Of a stretch of 64,000 bases of DNA, positions 35,701 through 45,744 are shown piece after piece. The translations under genes and the position numbers were made by a program. Under the pieces are notes generated by a model. It searched no databases, was not told where the DNA came from, and saw only the letters and a program-made list of their open reading frames with translations. Positions within the stretch are counted from its first letter, which is position 1, and every line of letters begins with the position of its first letter. The DNA is from Kitagawia praeruptora. Its lineage: Eukaryota; Streptophyta; Magnoliopsida; Apiales; Apiaceae. The stretch lies in assembly GCA_037693485.1 (NCBI GenBank), contig CM075346.1:12863501-12927500 (forward strand), written 5' to 3'.

Positions 35701-35922
35701 CTTGAAGATAACCAAGTCACAATTATGGAAAATCAAGCAGTTCTTATGAATCTCATTTGTTCTGTTTCTGAATCTCTTGGAATTAATGTTGCTGATGTCA
35801 AAAAGGGGGAGATAAAGACAATTCAAAGACAACAACAACACTACCAGACTGAAGAAGATAAAGATAAAGCTGGGGGAGATAAAGATCAGACAAATGGTAG
35901 TAAAAAGAAGAACCAGGAGTGA
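32713..35922 (+). pseudogene. Element E extra (env-position) ORF, one in-frame TAG
   Basis: About 1,070 codons starting MAAQRRLPKSVAF. Residues about 20-235 match the domain in A and B, with FLRKEWSFYFDQIAKCF, SITSHIAYSLLYDRVINIGH and YYHRFMQLFINHFIPD. A long acidic Ser/Thr-rich linker follows, and near the C-terminus a coiled coil (DIQNSQIAIQTRLQSLEDNQ). A single TAG at 33943-33945 splits it; the frame continues without change. No signal peptide or membrane helix is visible, so an envelope role is not supported by sequence. Two AGGGGGAGATAAAG-like purine runs lie near the end (35805, 35872). Function is unknown. Confidence 0.8.
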
Positions 35923-36138
35923 CAGTGGTGAATCTCAGCTAGGAAGTGGTAAGGAAGAGCAGCATTAATAGTTAAAATTCTTTCTTCTAAGTACTGGATA
36001 AATGTCTACATCTGAGAAGGAGGTACTTAACTTCATAATTCTACATTTATAAATTCTATTCTGGTTGTATTGTTATATGTTTTGACATCCACAACTTAGA
36101 TTTATGCTTCAGTTTGTAAAGCATAAATAGGGGGAGAT
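35923..36138 (+). other. Element E 3' untranslated region with polypurine tract
   Basis: Short non-coding stretch ending in AAATAGGGGGAGAT (36125-36138), which primes plus-strand synthesis at the 3' LTR. Confidence 0.85.
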
Positions 36139-36879
36139 TGTTAGGAATAATTCATAAGTTGTGATGTTAAGAATAGAATTTACACATTATACTTCTTGTA
36201 ATCCTGATCTTATAAAGGATTTAGCACTGTATTTAGGTTTTATGTGTAAGACAGTTATCTGTATAGTTTAGTCAGGAATGAACAGTGTATCGGAGACTAC
36301 ATGTCAGGAACAGAGCAAATCCTGATGATGGTCCAATACTGATGAGTGATCAGATACTGATGCAGTGTACAGATCCTGATATCAGTCGTGTTACTGATGA
36401 TGTCATTATGGATGCTACAGAAACTGGCAAGTGCTATAAAACAGGATCATTGTTTGAAGAACAAGCAAGAAGATATTATGAAGGGAAGAGTTTTCTATTG
36501 AAGGAAACTATCAACTAGAAGGCAGAACATTGTCATGTATAGATTATATCTTTCTGTTATTAGTTGATAGGTAGCATTATAAATACTCTCTCAATATCAT
36601 TGTAAAGAGCGTGTGAGGCGTGAGTCGAACTAGTGAATGTGCGTAGCTCTGTATAAGGTTTGTATTCGAGAGTACGAAACAAACAGAGAGATATTTGTAT
36701 TGTCAGCAGCTGCTAAAGGTATTGTACACCTTTGGTAGAGTTTGTATTTGATCTTATTAATACAAACAAGAGTTTGATTCATTCGTTTATTCTTGTTCTT
36801 ATAATCAAGCAAAAATCAGACACGATTATATAACTTGTATTCAACCCCCCCCCCCTTCTACAAGTTATTCGAGTTAACA
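36139..36879 (+). mobile_element. Element E 3' LTR (741 bp)
   Basis: Identical to the 5' LTR except for one T/C difference and four extra C in the C-run (36845-36855). Confidence 0.97.
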
Positions 36880-36884
36880 TACTT

Positions 36885-37496
36885 CCTAACTCTGTCTTTT
36901 AAACCTTAATATGTGTAATGCTTTTGTTTGGTGAGTGCCTCACTTATCTCCCCATAAGGGCGTGCCCTACATAGGGGCGCGATCTTTTCTTCATAATCAT
37001 AATTTTGTTTAAGAAAATATTTTCAACTTGGATTTTTAACTGTGAGAGAATAATACCTTCAAAAAATCTTCAAATATAAGTTAAGGGCGCGCCTTAAGAC
37101 ATTGCCCTTTTTATAATTCCTTTAACTTATCAGAACTTTGCTCGTAACTATATATTTCTTCACAAGGCGCGCCCTAAGGCATAGGGCACGACCTCTTGTA
37201 CTTCGATAAAAAAATTCTTCAAAAACTTGAAAAATGTCTTGATATACTTCATTGATTTGTCAAATAAATTCTTTATTAAACTCAAGTCTCGACAGAACAA
37301 GGGAAGGTATACATGTACTACCCCCCGAGCTAAAGAGAATATTCTTCGTAAAAAAACATGGAATAAAAATAGCAAGTCTCAACTAGAACTAAAGAAGGCG
37401 TATGTGTACTACCCCCCTAGACTAGGAGAAGATGTATTTATGCTAGTTTATAACTTAAATATAAGCCTTCATAAAATAGGGGGCCAAAGCCGCACC
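36885..37496 (-). other. Element D spacer between the antisense gene and integrase, with internal polypurine copies
   Basis: Non-coding. Two internal copies of the PPT 10-mer GGGGGGTAGT (minus strand) lie at 37317-37326 and 37408-37417. GGCGCGCC occurs at 37086 and 37166, with decayed versions at 36958, 36975 and 37184. Confidence 0.65.
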
Positions 37497-38246
37497 CTAA
37501 TGATAATATTTCTTCAAATGCTCCGCATTCCATGCTCTCGGGATTTTATTGCCATCCAAGTCTTCCAGATGATAAGTTCCTTCCCAAATGATAGACTTGA
37601 TCTTGTATGGACCTTCCCAGTTTGGACCAAAAACTCCATGAGCTGCAACTCTTGTATTTGGCATAACCTTTCGAAGAACCAAATCACCCACATTAAAAGG
37701 ACGAGTCTTCACTTTCCTGTTATAATACCTTGCAACTCTCTGCTGATAAGTTGCCAACCTCAACTGCGAATTTCCCCTTATCTCTTCTAGGAAATCAAGA
37801 TTTAGCCTTTGATTTATCATGTTCGATTCTTCATCATAGAAATCCCTTCGGAATGACCCTACTCCAATTTCTACCGGAACCATTGCCTCACATCCATAGG
37901 ACAACATGAAAGGGGATTCCCCAGTTGTGGTCCTTGGAGTTGTATTATACGACCATAAGACCATAGGAAGGTCCTCGGGCCAATTTCCTTTTCTTTCTTC
38001 TAGCTTGGTTTTCAAAGTATGCTTAATTATCTTGTTGATAGCTTCAGTCTGCCCATTGCTCTGAGGATGATATACAGCTGCGAATTCCTTCTTGATTCCC
38101 AAGTCCTCGCATAACTTTCGCAACTCCTTGCTGTCAAATTGTTTTCCATTATCTGAAATAAGCTTGTAGGGAATCCCGAACCTAAACACAATGGAGTTAA
38201 ACACAAAATCCTTGATTTTCTTCGCTGTGATTGTGGCCAAGGGCAT
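37497..38246 (-). pseudogene. pol: Element D integrase, catalytic core and C-terminal domain
   Basis: The minus strand encodes the integrase that joins element DNA to the chromosome. Visible are LISDNGKQFDSKEL (second catalytic Asp), YHPQSNGQTEAINK (catalytic Glu) and the C-terminal GPF/Y-like GPNWEGPYKIKSI and HLEDLDGNKIPRAW blocks, ending LKKYYH. The same C-terminus remains in F at 52991-53199. This piece is in another frame from the upstream pol piece; a frameshift near 38270, close to where the core begins, separates them. Confidence 0.9.
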
Positions 38247-38272
38247 TACTTCCGCCCATTTGGTGAAGTAAT

Positions 38273-39268
38273 CTACAGCAACAACAGCACTCCTCCCTTA
38301 GAATTGGGGAGTTCTCCAATAAGATCGATTCCCCACATAGCAAATGGCCATGGACTCATCATAGAAGTCAAAGTAGTCATCGGAACCGTTGAAAAATTGG
38401 CAAACCTCTGACATTTATCACATGCCTTGACAAACTCATAGGCATCCTTCTTCATAGTAGGCCAATAATAACCTTGCCTTAACACCTTCATTGCCAACGA
38501 ACCACCCCCCGAGTGATTACCATAAATTCCTTCATGCACCTCCCTTAGGATATAATTGCATTCATCTTCATCTATACATTTGAGAAGCGGTTGATTGAAA
38601 CCTCTCTTGTATAGAATTCCATCATACTCTACAAACCTGGCAGCATGATATCGAAGATGCCTGGCTTCAACTTTATCGCTTGGGAGAATCCCCTTACGGA
38701 GATACTCTAGAATTGGAGTCATCCAAGTAACTGAAAGAATAACCTCCACTTCCATGACTTCCACTTCTGGAATACTTGGCACCTCTTGAATTTGTAGAGG
38801 AACTGTTCCTAACAACATAGCATCCTTCTGGGATCCTAACTTGGCTAAAACATCCGCACTACAATTTTCATCTCGAGGAATACATTCCAACCTCACTTCA
38901 CGAAACTTCTGAATTAATCGTTGTGCACACTTCATGTAGAGCTCTGTTCTTGGACCTCTACACTGAAAACCTCTCTTGACCTGCCTGACTACTAACTCCG
39001 AATCACTAGACACGATCAAATTCGCCACCTTCATCTCCAAGGCCATCTTCAATCCATTAATCAAGGCTTCATATTCTGCATCATTATTAGTTGCCTCAAA
39101 CTTGAAATGAATGGCACCCATTAGTCGATTTCCTTCAGGTGTTACCAAAATAACACCTGCACCAGCTCCTCCGTTGTTTACAGCTCCGTCTACATGCAAC
39201 TTCCACCAAGGTTGGGGAACTTCATCAAGAGGGTGCACCCTCTTTGGAGGAATTCCAGGTTCCACCAA
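38273..39268 (-). pseudogene. pol: Element D archaeal-type RNase H and integrase N-terminal part
   Basis: The first half (about 39210-38820) is the second RNase H of Tat elements: DGAVNNGGAGAGV, TNNDAEYEALINGL, VSSDSELVVRQVKRG and RDENCSADVLAKL hold the expected acidic residues. The second half starts the integrase: the HEGIYGNHSGG region and CDKCQRF give the HHCC zinc-binding module, and MWGIDLIGELPNSKGG holds the first catalytic Asp. The frame then breaks. In-frame stops also separate this piece from the RNase H at 39356-39703. Confidence 0.9.
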
Positions 39269-39355
39269 TACAAGTGACTTTTCCTCAGTCTCTGAATCAA
39301 ACTCCAGGATGAAATCTACTAAAGCCTGACCTTTAATAGTCGTTCTTGGTGTATA

Positions 39356-39703
39356 TTACAAATCAAACTGTCCCAACTCAATAGCCCACTTCAACATTCT
39401 CCCCGAAGCTTCCGGTTTGTGAAGGATACTTCTTAACGGGTAAGCAGTACGAACCTCGATTTTGTGAGCTTGAAAATAAGGACGAAGCTTCCTCGCTGCC
39501 AAGATTAAAGCGTAAACCAACTTTTCCATGCTGGTATATCGAGTTTCTGCATCATGCAAATGCTTACTCATATAGTAAACTGGGGACTGATGATCAATCT
39601 CTTCTCTTACCAACACTGCACTAACGGAGTACTCCGAAACTACCAAGTACAATATCAAAGTTTCTCCTTCCGCGGGCTTGTCTAAGAGCGGAGGATTCCC
39701 CAA
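39356..39703 (-). pseudogene. pol: Element D first RNase H domain
   Basis: Minus-strand frame with LYLVVSEYSVSAVLVRE, PVYYMSKHLHDAETRYTSME and KLVYALILAARKLRPYF, the typical retrotransposon RNase H next to RT. It is in the same frame as the gag-pol piece to its right but separated by stops at about 39704 and 39791. Presence of two RNase H domains, this one and the archaeal-type one, identifies the Tat lineage. Confidence 0.85.
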
Positions 39704-39790
39704 CTACTCCTTGATTTTCTGAAAAGCTTCTTCACACTCAGTAGTCCACACAAAATCTTTGGATGCTCCCTTGATCGCCTTGAAGAATTC

Positions 39791-42700
39791 TCAGCATCTA
39801 TCTAAAGATTTTGACACAAAGCGATTTAACGCTGCAATTCTCCCAGCCAAACCTTGAACTTGCTTCACACTAGATGGAGATTTCATGTCAAGTAAGGCTT
39901 TAATCTTGGCTGGATTCGCCTCGATCCCACGATGGTTGACAATGAATCCCAAGAACTTTCCGGATTCCACTCCAAACACACATTTTTGAGGATTCAACTT
40001 CATCCTGAACTTCCTCAAAACTCCGAACATTTGCTCCAAATGCTTTACATGATCCTCCGCCCTCAAGGATTTGACAAGCATGTCATCCACATATACTTCC
40101 ATGGTTTTCCCTATCAAATCTTTAAACATCATGTTTACCAACCTCTGATAAGTAGCTCCAGCGTTGATCAAACCAAATGGCATTCCAATATAACAATACA
40201 AACCTCTATCCGTGATGAAATAGGTGTGCTCTTGATCAGGTTCGTTCATAAGAATCTGATTGTAACCTGAATAAGCATCCATGAAACTCAAAATAGCGTG
40301 GCCAGCGGTAGCATCCACCAACTGATCAATCCGAGGGAGAGGAAAACTATCTTTAGGGCATGCCTTATTCAGATCCGTGAAATCCACACAAGTTCTCCAC
40401 TTTCCATTAGGATTCTTGACAAGAACCGGATTTGCCAACCAATCTGGATAATATGACTCCTTGATCAAACCAATATCTAGAAGTCTATCAACTTCTTCTT
40501 TCAGTGCTATAGCTCTTTCTCCACTCACAGGTCGACGTTTCTGGCGAATTCCTTTCTTGGTGGGATCTATGTTCAAATGATGACACATAATCTTTGGATC
40601 GATTCCCACCATATCAGCATGACTCCAAGCAAAGACATCCAGATTATTCAAGAGAAAATTAGTGAGCATTCCTCTCAACTGGGAATTCAACTGAGATCCG
40701 ATTTTCAAAACCTTACTCGAATCCTTCTCATCCACCATAATTGGAATAGTATCCTCTGCAGGACCAGTCTTTTCTATAGGTTGTGGTGTTCTCGGATCAA
40801 GATCAAAATCAAAACTTCGTGGATCCTCGATCGGTGTTGCATCCTTGGAGGGCGCGTCCTCTTTAAGAGGGAAGTCTTCCTCAACAAGGGTATGCGCCAA
40901 ACCTTCAAGTAACATTCGCCTTCCTTCGACCTGCTCACCTCTGATATTAACTGAAATCACCTCCTCTGAATCTTCTTCAATTTCTTCTAGAATTCCATCT
41001 TGAAGATCATCAAATACTGGAATTCTCTCCTCAGGGCGCGCCCTGTAGCAAGGCGTTTCCTCCTCTGGCTCTTGAACAAGATAATGGACTTTCACTTCTC
41101 CAGGAGCAATACTCATAACTCCTGAACTACTTTCACTGAGGGCGCACCATCCATCCTGCTGTCTCTTGAATCCTTTGATTGCCTTGTGGTAACAATCTCT
41201 CGAGTCATGCTGGGATCCTCGGATTGTTCTCACCCCGTTTGGCATAGGAAACTTCATTGCAAGATGATAGATGGAGGTCACAACCTTCATTTCTTTCAAC
41301 AAAGGACGTCCTACCAAAGCATTGTGTGATGATTCCACATTCAAAATCATGAAATCCATCATTTGAGTCACAGAAAGAGTTCCTTCCCCGAGAGTTACCG
41401 GTAACTTGATGGCCCTCATAACCTTTACAGACTCGCCCGAAAAACCATAGATCCATCCGTTGTCTTGAATCATATCCTTATCTAGGAGTCCCAGCTTTTG
41501 GTAAGTGCTGTAATATAGAATATTCACCGAACTTCCATTATCAACAAAAACTCGATGCACATTCTTGGAGCCAATCTGAATTGCCACCACCAAAGCATCA
41601 TTGTGAGGATGGTGTACCCACCTTGCTTCTTCTTCAGTGAAAGTGATATCGGCACATTCTCCATTGAACAATTTAGGCGGCCTCAATTCCAAATTATTCA
41701 CATTTATAAGAGGTCGATATCTTGCTTCCCTAGCATATCTCTCCATAGCATGATTGCTGTCACCTCCCAGGTGATGTCCACCAAAGATGGTGTGAATACT
41801 TCCTTCCTTGACGAACTTCTTCTCTTCAGGCTTGCCATCACCGTGGAGGGCGCGCCCTCCATCTCTCTTATCAGGATTCTCCATATGTTTTTTCACCTCT
41901 CTGACAATCCATTCTGTCAAATATCCTTCCTTGATCAAATCTTCAATTTCATAGGTATGAGTATTGTGCCCTGAAGACTCATGGAATTCACAGTACTTCT
42001 TCTTGTCTTTGCTTTGCCAAGAAGAGAGAGGCTCTGGCTTCCTGAAGAATCCTTTATTTTTGTTTACTTCAAAGATATGCTCAATAGAGGCAGCCAAAGG
42101 AGTATAATTGCTTTCCCTTCTATCATAGGTATAGGTATCTGGAGGTCCCCAATTTCGTCCAACTTCAGTGGAATTCACACGATTAGCACCGATCCCAGTA
42201 CGGAGTGTGGGACTCAAGGACCGATCTTTCCTCTTACCAATTCTTCCTTTTGAATTCCCCTGACTGTTTGTTTTTCTATTATAAGCCTGCGCAAATACAT
42301 CAGCCAAAGTAGGTGGATCACGTCCTTGAAGATGTTTCCAAAAGTCAGTTTCTACTGACAATCCAGCTATTAAGAAGCTTTTGAGCGTTTCATCAGTTGC
42401 TCCTCTCACCAAGGTAGATTCTGAGTTGAATCTCTTGAAATAAGATTGTAGACTTTCTCCTTCCCTTTGCTTAATGTTAGCCAAAGTAGTGACAGGAGGA
42501 GTATACTTCACGGCTGCCTGGAACTTGGTTAGAAACAGATTCCTCATCACCTGCCAAGATGTAATTGCTCCTGGCCCAAGCTTTTGAAACCACTGTTGCG
42601 TACTCTCCTTAAATGTTGCTGCCAATAAACGGCATCTGGCTAAATCAGTCACCTGATAAACATCCATTTCGATATCAAACCGCCCAAGGAATTCCACGGG

Positions 42701-43315
42701 GTCAGCATTTCCGTGAAAGCGCAAGTCATTAGTCATAGACCGATATCCTGTAGGGAGTTGTGCTTCTCTTACTTCAACTGAGAATGGAGAAGACGTTGGT
42801 GCCGTAGCAGATATTCTCCCTCCATCCAAGTGAATAAGAAGTTTTTTCAAGTCATCCACATTAAAGGTTCCCACTCCGGGAATATTCTGAATATTCGGTT
42901 GTGCCACAGTTTGAGTACCCCCCGGGGGTGGAGGTGGAGGTGGAGCCGCTGTCGGAATACCCCCTTGAGTTCCTGCTTGTGGTGGAATCACAACACCCTC
43001 TTGGTTTTGAGTTTGAGTTTGCTGTCCCTCAGGGTTTCCATGAAGTTGTGGATTCCCTTGAGAACTTCTCTGATGTTGTTCTCCTGAGTGAGGGCGCGTC
43101 CTTGATCTAGACTCACCAGAAGCACTTGAGGGAATTTGATGGATACGGGGGGATCTCCCACCTGAGGGCGCGCCCTGATTACGGGGTCGCCCATTTCCTT
43201 GATACAAATCTATTCTTCTATCACCATTATCACGGTTTCCTCTTCTTCTAGGAGTATCATGATGAAAAGCTTGTTTAGATCCAAGGGGCCGCGACCTGTT
43301 GTGAACAGGGGGCAC
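39791..43315 (-). pseudogene. gag-pol: Element D gag (main part), protease and reverse transcriptase
   Basis: A minus-strand frame of 1,174 codons. A basic Arg/Gly-rich start leads to the gag capsid domain (FHGNADPVEFLGRF, STQQWFQKLGPGAI, LFLTKFQAA). A zinc motif follows, CEFHESSGHNTHTY, in which the last Cys appears replaced by Tyr. Protease is marked by FVDNGSSVNILYY at about residue 590. RT is marked by CVDFTDLNKACPKDSFPLPR, AILSFMDAYSGYNQI and the catalytic YVDDMLVKS at about 1075. The piece ends with a TGA at 39791. It shares its frame with the gag piece to the right, from which two TAG codons separate it. GGCGCGCC words encode YRARP, GGRAL and QGAPS in different frames here. Confidence 0.9.
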
Positions 43316-43410
43316 GCGCTATGGATTGTCATTGCGGGCAAGCGTCCGTCCATGTCCAAGGGGCCTCGACCTGTTATCAGGGGGCACGCGCTGTGAATCA
43401 TGGGGCCTTG
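43280..43410 (-). repeat. Local duplication between two gag stop codons of D
   Basis: Two imperfect copies of AGGGGCCKCGACCTGTT...AGGGGGCACGCGCT lie about 90 bases apart (near 43283 and 43357). Each ends beside GC-rich CACGCGCT, a decayed form of the GGCGCGCC word. The stretch lies between the TAGs at 43433-43435 and about 43321. Confidence 0.6.
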
Positions 43411-43432
43411 ATTCCAAATACTTGCTTTTCTT

Positions 43433-44062
43433 CTATTGCTCAAGAAGTACCATCCTTAAATCGTCATCATTAAGCCTTATTCCAAGGCGTTCCTTCAAGC
43501 TGGCATAATCTCTCCTTTCTCTTGCCATCTGCTCTACATCCCTTTGGTTTTCACCAGGGGTGCGCCCTGAGCGGTGTGGATGAGGGCGCGCCCTCTCTTG
43601 AGGATTCGACAACCTGCGCTCAGAATTATCTTCACTAGGATGTTCAACAATAGGATCAGAATAATCTAACCTTCGAGGAGTGACCAGCTGAAATCTTCTT
43701 TCCTGATTTTCCTCCCTCCTTCGGGAATCCTCCTCAATCTGAGGGGATTTCCCTAACCGGCGATGATTTCGTGGGATGCTCCGAGATTCTCTCCTTGATC
43801 CCTGATTTTCCTCCACCGAACTCAATCTTGCTCCGAAATTATTTAGGGCATCCCCCATACGATACAGCTGTTCCATTAACGCCGCGTTACTGATAAGAAC
43901 AGGTGGCTGTCCGCCGGTGGCGACCGGAGTTCCATGATGGTGCGGAGGAGCAGAAATTTCCTCCGGAACATATGCTTCATCACGAATTTGGTTATCCCCT
44001 TGACCATCTTCAGAATCGTAGTCCTCTCCTTCGTTAAAACCTTCATACTGATTGCGAGACAT
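43433..44062 (-). pseudogene. gag: Element D gag N-terminus
   Basis: Frame of 209 codons starting MSRNQYEGFNEGEDYDSEDG, about 35 bases from the primer binding site. It has an acidic start, a short helical LMEQLYRMGDALNNFGARL block and a long Arg/Glu-rich polar region. It ends at TAG (43433-43435) but the frame continues into the next piece after a second TAG. It is the normal gag start of this lineage. Confidence 0.8.
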
Positions 44063-44095
44063 CTTTTCCTCCTAAGATTCAGATCTTGATTGGCT

Positions 44096-44113
44096 CCCCT
44101 CCTTCTAGCGCCA
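44096..44113 (-). other. Element D primer binding site
   Basis: The minus strand reads TGGCGCTAGAAGGAGGGG, three bases from the LTR end; tRNA not assigned. The same core is used by C. Confidence 0.75.
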
Positions 44114-44116
44114 ATT

Positions 44117-45104
44117 TGTTGACGGAGGAATTTGGTAACAACAAAATTCGAGGTACTTCACCGGAAACAAGATCTACAGCGGTGGTTCTTTGCCGAAAAG
44201 GGTGGTGGCTGTTTGTGATTGGTGGCTGAGATTGATAGGGTTAGTGGCGGCTATTCAGAGCTCTCGACTTCCAACCCCTCAATCGGCCTGTGTACCCTTG
44301 TATTTATAGGGATCAAGCCAGACGTAGTTCATGGAGAGCAAGAAATCCAAATGGGCTTGGATAACGGACCAGCTTCCGGAATGTTCTACTATGAGGCCTA
44401 ACCACAAAGGCCCAAGGCTCATCCAGGATCTCAAGACTTCACGGATAAGGAAACTTCCCCCGTCGAGGACTAGTCCTATCCGCTACCAGCTATTTCTTGA
44501 TTTCAAGGATGCAGGTATAGCCGTGGTTTACCCCAAGTGTAGAACGCATCCCTGTCCCCCGAATGAGAAGCACCCACCAGATAGCAGGACAGGTGATCCA
44601 GAGCTTTTGGGTGCAAAGTGCAGGATTACTCCAAAGTTCCCCAATGAGGGCGCGCCCATTGGCTACAGGAACAGAGCTCCCAAAGCACACACAAAAAAGT
44701 CCCCATCTTTCCACCTTAGGGCGCGCCCTTATTGTCTAAGAAGGGTCCTTATATCCAGGCAAACCCCTGGAGGCCTTCTGCGACGGACATCCCCCTCCTG
44801 AGATACGACAGGAGGGAATTCTTCAACTTCTGGAATTCCAGCTTGGGTGGAATCCATGCTTGAGTGGAATCCTAGGAGAGATTTCTTCAATGTCTTCTCA
44901 GAAAATCAATCTTGAATAGTTTGTCACCATGTTTTTATATTTAGGGTGTGCCCTCTTTGTAGAGAAAGAGAGGGCGCGGCCTGACTTCTCTATTACCTGC
45001 TAAAACCCTAATTAATCCTAGAATTCCCCAAATTAAACCCAAATTGAACCCATATTCGACCCGAATCCATCTTGAAATACCCGAACCGAATTTTGGCTAT
45101 AACA
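44117..45104 (-). mobile_element. Element D 5' LTR (988 bp)
   Basis: Same ends as the left LTR. The promoter TATAAATA on the minus strand (plus TATTTATA at 44301-44308) lies in the middle. GGCGCGCC occurs at 44649 and 44720; at the first of these the left LTR has the decayed GGCGTGCC. Confidence 0.95.
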
Positions 45105-45109
45105 GAAAC

Positions 45110-45742
45110 AAAAAGAAAGAATACATACGCACAAACTGTACGAGACAAAGGACATTTTGATAATTTTCCCGTAATGCGATAGGGTATTGATTTTTTTTAA
45201 ATGAGAGCTTGATCCAACGGTTGTGGAAAAGTATGTTGTCAACGGTTGCTAGGTTGCTATAGACGGCGCCCCATTTTTGTTAGTCAAGTCAACTTTATTA
45301 GAACTACAACTACTCTATAAAATTAAAAATAAACGTGTGGAATGTTACCTGAGCAATCTACAATGATGCAACTGCCATCATTCTGTTGTGCTCCACTTTA
45401 TTATCGACCATATTAATGTATAATCCCAATTAATTTAATATTTTATTTAAAATATTTGTTTTAAAATTTAAAATCTAATATTTGTTCGCATCCTTTCATT
45501 TTTACGGTATATTTCTATCCACCTTGACATAAAATCAGAATTAGAAGCGCCTACTCACGTCTATGTCTATAAATGAAAAACTAATAAATCCTTAATATTT
45601 CATTTCATTCATTAAAATATTCTGTAATATTGAATTAAAAAATAATTATTATCGAATAGGAGCTAAAATCATATTATTATCGAATAGGAGCTTCATCGTC
45701 TTTTTATCATTTCTCAAATGTCAAACTATAATTCTTTTTTTA
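45110..45742. other. AT-rich non-coding DNA right of D
   Basis: Before D inserted, this was continuous with the sequence left of 21457. I see no gene. ATTATTATCGAATAGGAGCT occurs twice (about 45645 and 45673). Confidence 0.6.
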
Positions 45743-45744
45743 TA

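Larger units (their letters stand above)
25935..36879 (+). mobile_element. Element E: young, complete Sirevirus-like Ty1/copia element (10.9 kb) nested in D
   Basis: LTRs at 25935-26671 and 36139-36879 are flanked by TACTT (25930-25934 and 36880-36884). The LTRs differ by one T/C substitution (26186 versus 36390) and by the length of a C-run (7 versus 11), so insertion is recent. A primer binding site, one gag-pol frame, an extra ORF and a polypurine tract follow in canonical order. Each of the two long frames has a single in-frame TAG. It lacks the GGCGCGCC word of its host D and carries ATCAGGAT/ATCCTGAT words instead. Confidence 0.97.
21462..45104 (-). mobile_element. Element D: complete Tat-type Ty3/gypsy retrotransposon (12.7 kb without the nested E)
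   Basis: Two LTRs (21462-22520 and 44117-45104) are flanked by the 5-bp duplication GAAAC (21457-21461 and 45105-45109). The primer binding site beside the right LTR and polypurine tract beside the left one show minus-strand orientation. The minus strand carries gag, protease, RT, RNase H, archaeal-type RNase H and integrase. The plus strand between integrase and the 3' LTR carries a spliced antisense gene. Element E is nested at 25935-36879. The LTRs differ at about 14 positions in the first 440 bases, and pol holds several stops, so D is old and inactive. GGCGCGCC occurs 20 times by eye. Confidence 0.95.

Noticed and set aside
42830..43396. Plus-strand frames opposite gag of D as further antisense genes
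   Set aside because: They arise from the GC-rich words and the Arg/Gly-rich gag linker; they lack a promoter and have no counterpart elsewhere.
21462..45104. Repeated GGCGCGCC (AscI sites) as vector or cloning artefact
   Set aside because: The copies are dispersed over 12.7 kb, absent from nested E, present in both LTRs and accompanied by graded point variants, so they belong to the element.
21391..45404. AAGTGGAGCA at 21394 and its complement near 45394 as ends of an older transposon around D
   Set aside because: Only 10 bases match, with no matching target duplication seen, so chance is likely.
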